From the NCBI RefSeq assembly GCF_030867095.1, contig NC_081824.1:92733382-92797381 (forward strand): 64,000 nt of DNA. Direction: 5' to 3'. Under the pieces are notes generated by a model. That model was not told the origin of the DNA, did not search any database, and worked only from the letters and a program-made list of their open reading frames with translations. The stretch is from Alligator mississippiensis. Taxonomy: Eukaryota; Chordata; Crocodylia; Alligatoridae. Position numbers and translations under genes: made by a program. Shown here piece by piece: positions 35,501 through 45,935 of the stretch (its first letter is position 1; the number at the start of each line of letters is the position of its first letter).

Positions 35501-38500
35501 ACCAGTATGTGTTAGAAGAAGGAGTGTATCCTACACTGTCTGCAATGGGATGTCCACCCCAAACAAACCTTCAGTCTCTACAAGTTATCAACATTGTAAG
35601 TATGATTGGATAAGTACACACAGATGCTTTCATAATACTTAAGGTCTCATTTTTGCAATTGTAAAAAGACAGAGAGGCATAGGTGGTACAGGAACATATT
35701 CTGCTGTTCAGTGACCCGTGGGTAACGAATCTATTTTGCAAAGGACATGATCCTACAGAACCAACAAGTGCTATCACTAGTGGTACACTTGTTGGCAGTA
35801 AGCATAAAAGAGTCAAGAATGATTTTAGCAGGGAGTGAGTTGCTGCTTTCATGAATGCCTCATGCCTCCTGAGGCTGGGCGGGTACAACAAGTGCCTCCA
35901 GGCAGCAGTGTCGGTGGCAGGGGTGTGGTTGCTGCGAGCAGGGACCACCCACAGGCAGCCACAGTGGTGGCAGGGGTGGTAATTGGTGACCACCTGCAGA
36001 TGTCACCAGCAGTGGAGGGGTGGCAAGCAGCTGCCGGCAGTGTCAGCGGCGGCCAATCTCAGGAGGGGCATAGCCAATCTCAGGGGTGCATGTGCACCCA
36101 CATGTACCCCATACGCATCACCAGTGGCTGCTTTTCACTATAGGTGGTCCCTTCAAGTAATGTTTGAGCTGGTTGTAGGACAGCATAAGTAAGCATCCCA
36201 GCTTCTGTCCATGGAGCATGTGCCTAAAAAGGAATTAAACTTTACAAAAATTAAACTAGTTATAAAGTGTCATTGTCGAGGTCATTGTCAGTCCTGTTCA
36301 TTCACTCACCTATAGCCATTCTTCTAAATAAGCAACAAAACTGAACCTTGCATTTGAAAATTGGAATTCTATATTATATTAAAAAATTACTGATATATCA
36401 GTAAAATATTTTATGTAATTAATATAGAAATTTGTCTGTCTGTCTGTAATTTTTTGTTTATTTCCAGCAAACGAGAAATCAAATGGCTTTTTATTTTGAG
36501 CTTTTTATGTACTAGGGGTCAACAATAAGTTGACTGGATCCCACAAAAAATTATTACAGTAAATTATTTGCAGGACCGTACCAAGTGTGTTTTAAAGCTA
36601 ATATAAATATTAAGTAAATATAGTAAAAAATTCGGTGATTTGGTTACAGGAGGTTTTTATTAATTACAAGAGAGCAAAAGTAAACTGAACCCTCTTCTTC
36701 AAATTTGGCCTTTATAGTGCACACTCACTTTAATTTTTCCATTGCAGGAAAAAAGTACCAATATTTGTCATTTTTAGCCTCTGTATTAGTTCTTAATGCA
36801 CAATAGAAACCCCAGAAAAGAGCCTCTGCAGATGTATCCTACTTTTTTCACTTCTTTTGCCATGTTCCTAATGCATATTATTAAACATTTTTTTAAAAAA
36901 TGCATGTGGACATGAACAGTAACAGAATAATTTAGTATATTGTATTCTTTTATTCATGGCATTAGAACAGTTATGGAGTTTTGAATGCCTGCTTTTGTGT
37001 AGAAAGATAAACTTACTCTTTGAAAACTTGTCCATAGTAAAGGAAAGTAGACTGGCTAAAATGACAGATATTTGTTTGTTCTATTTCATAAGCACTTCCC
37101 AGGTTTGTTCTGTAACAGGTTTTATTAGGCCTAGCAGGGGTAAGTATAATTCTATGTTGTGTATTTTGTATGTTGTTAATTATGTCATCTTAGAGATTAA
37201 TTCCTTGAGGGAAAGATGAGTTGAGCAAGAGAGCCTATGTTCTACTTCTTTATATTTGTGTAACAGCAAACCAGTGTATGGAAAGTAAAGAGCTACTGGC
37301 AGAAATGCGTGCAGTTGTGTAAAGCTCACTTTCATAATTCTGCAGAGGTTGCTTTTTCAGATCTTACCTTTCACCTTTTTAGCCAGCTTTGCCCCTCAGG
37401 TTTTTTGGCCACTTTTGCACTGATGCCACTCATTCTCAATACCATATTTTTCTGCTTCTCCCTCAAATACGTTCCACATCTTTGTGGTATTACCTGATCT
37501 TAATACAATGGGTTACTTCCCCTTCCCTCCCTCACATCCCTTCTCCAGAGAGCTACTTCTAATTATATACCTACAAGAAAGAAAAGCGAAATATTCAAAA
37601 GCACCTGAGGAGTTTAGGAGCACATATCTCTTTTTTTTTTTTTTTTAATTCATTGGAGCTTATATTCCTAAATCCTACAGGTATTTTTGAAAATGTCTCC
37701 CTAAGACAGGGGTGCTCAACCTCAGGTCCGCAGGTCAAATGCAGCCTTCAGAGATGTGGCATCCAGCCCACAAGACTTCATATGGGTCAGGAGATTTGGT
37801 GGCAGGGGAGCAGTGGCAATCAATACTGCCACTGTCTCCTGCTACCAAATTCCAAAGACCCATGCAGTAGGCTCAGGGCCAAGCCATGCCTTGTGCCCTG
37901 CCCCCCTCCACTCCGCATGGAAGGCTCAAGGCTAGGTCATGTCCCCTTCCCCCCAGCATGGCCAGATTGGGTCCACCATCTGCATCCAATCCTCAGAGGG
38001 TCTGAGCACCATCTGTCTGGCCCACAGGGAGAAAAGGTTGGTCACCACTGCCTGAAGACTTCAGAACCATTTGTTTATCCAAACTATTTTTCTGCATCAT
38101 GCTGTGTGCTAGCATCTTCTGAATAACTTAATTATTGATAGCAAATTTTGCATTTCCTCACCCCCTCCCAGTGTCATGTCTTAAGTTATGCTGTAAACTC
38201 TTCAGAGTAGGACTCTTTGATCTTGCTTGTACTGCAGATCTACTTTATTGGGTGCCAAATAAATACATATTTAATTAGTAACTATAAAACCTCAAGATGT
38301 AAGTGTATGTTTCTAAGCTCTTTTTAACAAAAGTGCTAGTTTTATACAATGTAATAAAAATAAGTAATTGTAGGTTTTAAAGTTTCTGACCTACATGCCC
38401 TTTTAGCTGAAGGGAGTGTTGTGCAATGACATTACTGAGTCATGAAAATACCTAAGATGGAAGGTGTGGTTCAAAGTCAAATGGTTTCATTCCCCCTCCT

Positions 38501-39418
38501 TTTTCCACTGCACACTCAGAATATGTTATTTTTGAGGTACTGCTTTGGGCTGTAGGGTGATTATTAACCAGTTTAATACCAGCAACCATAGCCCTTTCAT
38601 TCAAAGATGCAGCCACAGGAGGAGGGAAAGTAATAAAGGTGACTTTCTTATGCAGTAGTCCCGTGGCTAGAGCACTCATCCAGAAAGTGATCTGTATTCT
38701 AGGCTCCTCTGAGCTTGAGCGGGTTCAAACATACATCTCAGGGAAGGTGGACTATCTTCAACCCTCTAGCTAAAGTCATGCCAGTAAACAGATCTCTCGC
38801 ACCCAGTGAAGAAGGCACTCACTTGAGAGGGAGTATCTCTAACCCAGTGATTATGGTGTTCTGCCCCAAATGCTGTTTATGCATTTTATCCAACATTCTC
38901 TTTAAGAAAAAAAAAGGGTAGGGGTGGGAATGCCAGTCATCCAAGTTGTTTCAGTGGGGTTCATAAGAACAAAGGATCCAACCACCACAGAGCAGACTGA
39001 GAGATTAGAGCCTTAGATGTTTTATGCTAAAGGCATGCATTTGATCAGGCATGTGACCCCAGAAACTATCTTGAGGATTACTTAATGAATACTTGTTTCC
39101 TCTTGCGGGCCATAACTTTGTTCAAAATAAGAGGTATGGTTCCTTTCCATTCCTCCACTCAGATGACAGTGGAAAGCAAGGAGTTCTAGATAGTGACATT
39201 TCTTAGGCTCTAAAGATCTTTTTAAAATGGTTTCCATTCAGCTTGGAGAATGCACATTCCCCAGTGATAGATAACTGAACAATACAAGAGGGGTTTGACT
39301 TATAATTATAACTTGGTTTAAAGTATATTTATGATAGATATTATATGCAGTCCAAATGCATAGAACCATGGGTTTGTTTTCTGTGATAAGGATAGATTTG
39401 TCCATTGAATGCAAAAAA

Positions 39419-39462
<44 letters not shown>

Positions 39463-42400
39463 AGATATAAGGGTGTTGTTATGAACAACCTTCTGTTGAT
39501 GAGAAACAGTGGCAAGAGGAGTTTCTGATATTCTGTCCCAAATGGAAAAAACATTTAAAAAAAATAAAGAATTTTTGTGGCTTGATGATGATCTTTATGA
39601 CCTCTTGAGTTCCACGTGTAATTTAAAAGTACTAAGTAAACCTCCTCTTCTAATTTAGGAGCTTTCTGAACCATGCATAGCCCTTTTTGAAAAGGAAGAT
39701 TTCCAAGGAAAGAAAATAGCATTTACTACAGAAATCTTAAATCTCCAGTTCCTGGGATACAATCCTCAAATAGCTTCAATTCAAGTGTCTGGTGGCATGT
39801 AAGTTTAAACTTACTACTTACTTTTGTGGAAATTAAGTAAATGTTAAATAGTACAAAAATACATGTGTAATGACAATAAGGAACATTGGGTTGAAATATT
39901 TCTTCACAACTCAATCTTGATTTGCCAAGAGACAGGCTCAAAAGCTACTTCCTATGAGATGACATCGCTGGAGAAGAAAGTGCTCTGTATCTTCTGGGCT
40001 AGGATGAGAAGCCTGAATTTGTATAAAACTGATGTGGGTATTGACTCCTTCATCCCATAGTAGTAAATTTATAGGATTGGTGCCTTAAGAAAGTGTTCTT
40101 GCAAATTCCTCCAGTAACGTTTCACTATGTTGTTCCATTCCACAGTTTGTTGTGCACTGATGGGCACTATTTACATGGGATGTACTGTTCTCATCTCAAT
40201 CGATAGGAAGCTGCTTTAGAAAGTCTCCCATATTTACTCCATTACCTAGTCACTACAAATTTAAAAAAAAGTAAATTTCATACCTGGTTATAATTGGGTA
40301 AGAAGTTTGGAAGAAGTTTGGAAATTTAGGTACTCCCATATTTGGTGACTCATTTCATAGTAATATAGAATAATAAGCATTCTGAGAAGCCCTGTGTGTT
40401 AGAACTCCTGGGATTATTGCACACAGGGCAAAATCTGGCACGACGGTGAAAAAAAGCAGGCACTAAGTTATTTGTGTATGTCTGTGCACATCCTGACACT
40501 GTGTGTTCATAAAAGCATTGTACTTCGTACTCTTTTTAAGCTAAGAAAATGCTTTGTTTCATTTGGGGTGGGATTTATTTTTTTGACAAGATTTAGAAAT
40601 GTGAACCCAAATCTACAACTCCTGGCACAGCTGCTATAAATCCGGAGAAGATTTTATTGCTTTGGAGATCAGTTGAAAATAAATATGTTCATTAGCACTG
40701 CTGACATAAGCACAACCTTTTGGTGTGATAAAACTTCTAAAATATCACTTAATATTTTCAGAAGCAGCCATCAATACATCTGATATTTCACAAGCATTTT
40801 GTATTTTCAGATGGGTAATCTATGAACATAGTAATTACAGAGGACGTCAGATGTTGCTATCCCCAAATGATATCCCAAACTGGTATAAACTAAGTGGATA
40901 TCACCAAATAGGCTCTCTACGACCTTTACTACAGGTGAGAGAAGGGCACTGGTCTCCTTTATGTGCTTTCTGTATTTTTATTGTTGATGTCTTTGTTCTT
41001 GCAGTACAGAATTAAAGGCAACATTATAATCCTGTTGCAGGTCACAAAAAACAGAAATGGGGAACCTGGAGGGAACATATTTTGAAAATTTTGTCTATGT
41101 TACCATTCATAATATTTCTGTGGACTGTGCCCCTTGGTTTTGCAGTTCTGTTTCCCAAAGTCAAAACTATCTTCCATGTACACTTGAAACCAAATAAAAG
41201 TTACTTGTGAGCAAATCACTTTAACTGAATTACTTCAACAAGTGGTCAACCTTCTGAATTCCCCACTGGTCACAGACTCTGTCTGCATCATCTTCAGCTA
41301 TTCTCACAGATTCAACCAAATTACCCAGGGAAACTGCTAATTTTTGCCTAGATGCTTCAACCAGAAGCATTTAATCTGTTTTCTTGAAGAAAGCAAAAAC
41401 AATTCTAGTCTGTTTTATAAACTTTTAAATATGTAAATTGATTAGTTGGTGATACTGTATAAAGTACTGTCGTGACTTTTTTTGTAAGGATCATCTCATT
41501 TGAGGTTGAAGCATCATGACATCATGGGGGTTACAAGAAATAATGGCCATAAGCTAGCAGAGAGCAGATTTAGACTGGACATTAGGAAGAACTTCTTCAC
41601 AATTAGAGTGGCCAAAATCTGGAACGGGCTCCCAAGGGAGATGGTGCTCTCCCCTACCCTGGGGGGTCTTCAAAAGGAGGTTAGATAGGCATCTGGCTGG
41701 GGTCATCTGAACCCAGCACTCTGTCCTTAAATACCTATGCAGGGGGTCAGACTTGATGATCTATTGAGGTCCCTTCCGACCCTAACATCTATGAATCTAT
41801 GACTACACAGATATTAATACCTAGCCCATCCTCATAAATTCTAATACTGAAGGTTTATATTAAGCAATGCTTTATTGAGGGTGGAAAACTTTGCAGTTCA
41901 CATCGTTCAAGTTTTAAAGCGCTTAGTATCTATAACGAATGCATTTTCTCCCTGTCCTATAAATGTCTGCTCGAGCCTCAAAGACAAAGCAGAGAAATTA
42001 ATCCAGAATAAATTAAGATGTGAATTTATAACACAGTAGCTATTTCACACAAGTGTGTAAAGCTAGATCCCACAAAGACACCCTTAGTGCATGATTGATA
42101 ACAGTATCTGTACAAGAGTTAAGAGTGTAATTCTTATAAGAACCACTTGCCTGCTTCCTATGGACTACAAATTTTAAAGCACTGATACAGAATGAAGAAC
42201 TCTTAAGCTTTGGGTCTTGTCAGATTTTGTTTTGTTTTTTTAAATATCTTAATAGGAAATTCAGAGCCTTTTGGGGGGAGACAAGAGGACAGGTCCCAAG
42301 TATTATATTGAATAATACTAAGTGCATCTACATGTACATATTAATGCGATGCAATAAACTTTGATGCATATTGTGCCAAAATTTATTGCTCCCAGAATCT

Positions 42401-45400
42401 GTGTTTACATGTGCACCAGGGACCACAGCACATTAAGCTGAGTTGGAGCAGCTTTGGCTGGCAGGGGACCTGGGGGGTCAACCTGCCAGCCCGGGGCTGC
42501 TCTGACCCAGCTCAATGTGCTGCGGAGGGGAGTTTCTACACGTATGTTGCTGCACACAAAAAAAAACCTCAACAGCAGAGTAGTACTTGTATTTACAAGT
42601 ACTAACCTGTTGCAGAGTTAATTAGTTTCCTGTGGCCTAATAGGGCTGCAGGTGTAGACACTGAGACTTTGCTGCAGAGCTAATTAGGCAACTCCGCAGT
42701 AAACATCTCATGTAGATGTACCCAGTGAGCAGCAACTGCTTTGAGGTTAACCAGGAACAGGATGTGTTCCTGCATGAAAGAGGCTATGGTTAAAATACTG
42801 TTGTTTTTACAGAAACTTGTATACTTCAGACTTCGAAACAAGAAAACAGGACAGTTCATGTCAACTGATGGAAATCTAGACAATTTGAATCTTCTCCGAA
42901 TACAGGTTTCAGAAGATAAATCAGATGATCAAATATGGGTTTATCAGGATGGATTCATCAAGTGCAGGGTGAGGTTAATGTTTTAGTGGAACTCTTGTTT
43001 TTATACACATAGAATGATATATCTCAGTATAGCAGTCTGTATAATTATGCGACTCAAAATCCTTTTAAAGATTCACAAGAGCACTGCCTGTTGTCTCTAC
43101 AGTATCATATTTTCTTGCATACAACACCTTGGAATATAATGTGTCTTTTTTTTGGAAGACAGATTGAAGAAAAAGCATCTTTCCTTGTATTAAGTAACTG
43201 AGGCTACATGTGCAACTTAAAGCTATATAGAAACCAACTATAAAATTATTACACCTTTTCCAATAATAACTTTATAGCTGGTTAGGCCTTTTTAAAGTGC
43301 CATAGTTAATTTGTAGCCAGTCTAAATCAATTAACCAGATTTTTTTTGTGTAATGCATGTAACATCTAGAGAGGGCCTAAGTAGCAGCAGCCAAGGAGTA
43401 GAGCCTGCTTATTGTTCTGCTCCATATGTGTCTTGTCCAGATTTTACTTTAACTTTTGCACTAACTGGCAGAGACTTCTTACCATATTTCTTGCACAGAA
43501 TGCATGCTGCAATTTCCAGCAGCTTTTTTTTAGGATGAAAAGGATATGTTGTATGCAAGAATATACAATATTTTTTTGCCTTTGGAAGTAATATATTTTC
43601 ACTCCAATTATGTCTTTCATTTTTTTTCTTAAACCTGCTTGCTATATGCTTTTATTTCTGAAATTAAAATGCACTGTATTATATTTTTTCCATGTCATAC
43701 TTCTCCATTTAACTGAAACATAAATTAAGTTTATTTACATTGAGCCTCCCCTTTTCTGAATGGCATAAATTAATGAAACCCAGGATCCCTGGTTATGTCT
43801 GATTTTAAAAAATACCCAATTTTCAGTTTTAAAAAAAATGTAACCCCAAATCTACATTTTTCCATGTTTCATTTTAAATCACAGAAAAATGTGGATTTGG
43901 GGTTACTTTTTTTAACCGAAAATTGGGAATTTTTTTTTTTAATCAGACAAAACCAGGATCCCTGATCATAACAAACAACAACAATTGATATTCAAATGAA
44001 GAGTTTATTTTGTGTGTGTTTAACCAACTAAAGACCTTTAGATTTTTTAAATCCAATATGATTGATTTGACTATTTCTGCTACAGGTCAAATATACAATC
44101 AGGATAATAACATCCTATCTTTATAGAGGAAGGAAAATAAATACCTAATGTTCCTTTTGTCACATTAAAAATGTCATTTAAGAAATTCAAACCAGGAAAA
44201 GACATCTTTTTATAATCTAGTGTGATAACCCATTTTCAGAAATCCTTCTGCTCAAGCTTGAGCATCCTTCTCATATGAATCGGTTTTGCCAGTCCTGAAT
44301 GGAAACTGAAAGTGTTCCCCTGTAGGTTGCCAGCAGGAAGACAGACTTGGTGGGGAAAGACGCGAAGAAATAAATAGCATAGACTAAAGTAAAACCTGGC
44401 TGATTTTTCCTAGGGATAGAAAGTAGAAACCAGATCTGTTCTCTCCTGTCTATATCCTCCATCAGTGATGAGATAAACTTGGGTACAGATGTTAGAAACA
44501 AAGCTGACTAACTCAGGTTTTATGTTTTTAATTATACAGATGGTTGAAGAATGGTGCTTGACAATTGTAGGAAATCTTATAACTCCTGGCTCTAAGCTGG
44601 GTCTGTCACTTGAGCAGAATGAAGATAAACAATATTGGCATATTCATCCTGATGGCCGAATCTATAGCAAGATGAAACCAGAACTGGTTTTAGATATCAA
44701 AGGTAAGCACTTGTCTCGTTATGTCATTTCAGTTGCACGTGTCATGATGGGCTTTGCACTTAAATGTTCCCATAAGTTTAAATATGGCTTTACACTTCAG
44801 ACCATTTGATCATTTAATATCACCTTCTGCATTACATAATTCTTTTTTACTCAGTAATTTCTACAGGCTCTTAACCCATAGATGTCTTTTTTTTTACCCC
44901 CAAAGTGTATATTTATATTTCATTATTTGGAAAACCCAAGGTTTTTTAACTTGGTGATGTGCATAAAATTCTTCAAAATATAAAATGTGGAAGAAAAGAA
45001 AAAACGTACATTTATTGTCTTGATTTGTTTGGGCTGTATTTCTGTATTATACAGCTTATACACTTAAGTAGTTGATAACCCAAAGGATGTAAAATTTTAT
45101 TTGGATTTTTCTTTTAATGCTAAAACAAGATTAAGATTATAGTAGTGTCAGATCTGTAGGCACTTGCTGTTAATATATAACAGCTGGTGTTAAAACTTTT
45201 TAAAGATTGTTTCATTTAGATGCAACTCTTGAGCTGTTTACTTTTTCCATCTTTTTAACATTCGCAACAGAATTAACCCACTATTTTTGTTTTCACTATT
45301 ATGTTTTTTGCACTTTACTTTTGTTTTTTTTAATTTAAATTATCTCTAAACAACTCAGCTGTTTTAATTTTATTCTATTTAAAACGTTATTTGAAATAAC

Positions 45401-45892
45401 ATTGTACTGCTTATTAGAACAGCTGAGTTTTTCGGAAACAAAATGAGTAGAGATAAACATGGAGTGTGTGGACACAAATGAAGGGAAAGCTTAAACAATG
45501 TTGGCTCTCAAAGTTTGTCTTACACCAGTGCCTTAATTTCTCCCCCCACTCACCTCCACCCCTTCCAAAAGGGAAAGCATGATTGTTAATTAGAAGTTTT
45601 ATCAAAAGGAATCCAAGTCAACAGAGGCTGTTCATGACCCCAGGCAGAATTCTTTTTTCAATCTTAATTGAGCTACTAGAAGAGGCAAAATATTTACATA
45701 CTGGCTTGTCTTCAGTTAAACTTTTTAAAAGGATGTCAAATTCATGCTGTTTAATTGCAAAATACCATGTTGAGTTGATCCAAAAGGTAAACTATACATC
45801 TAAAGAGAGTGAGATTTAATATCCTAATATGCCTTGGAGAATGCTTTAGCTGTCTGTTCTCTTTCCAATTTTATCTGTCAGGCTCCTAAACA

Positions 45893-45935
<43 letters not shown>

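Larger units (their letters stand above)
35596..39658 (+). other. 4.1-kb CRYBG1 intron between motifs 10 and 11
   Basis: From gtaagt to aatttag. It contains a GC-rich ggtggcagg-type repeat patch (35840-36135), a hAT-like fragment (37707-38053), a possible tRNA-type SINE fragment (38640-38830) and a GT microsatellite (39421-39460). The segment 36136-37700 is AT-rich with nothing recognisable. Confidence 0.7.
40935..42812 (+). other. CRYBG1 intron at the crystallin/ricin domain border
   Basis: This 1.9-kb intron runs from gtgaga to ttttacag. It carries a short CR1 3' fragment (41513-41803) and hairpin-capped MITE copy C (42321-42723). The rest is unremarkable. Confidence 0.7.

Noticed and set aside
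39318..39554. Minus-strand frame with poly-His/Thr run
   Set aside because: This is only the translation of the (GT)20 microsatellite.
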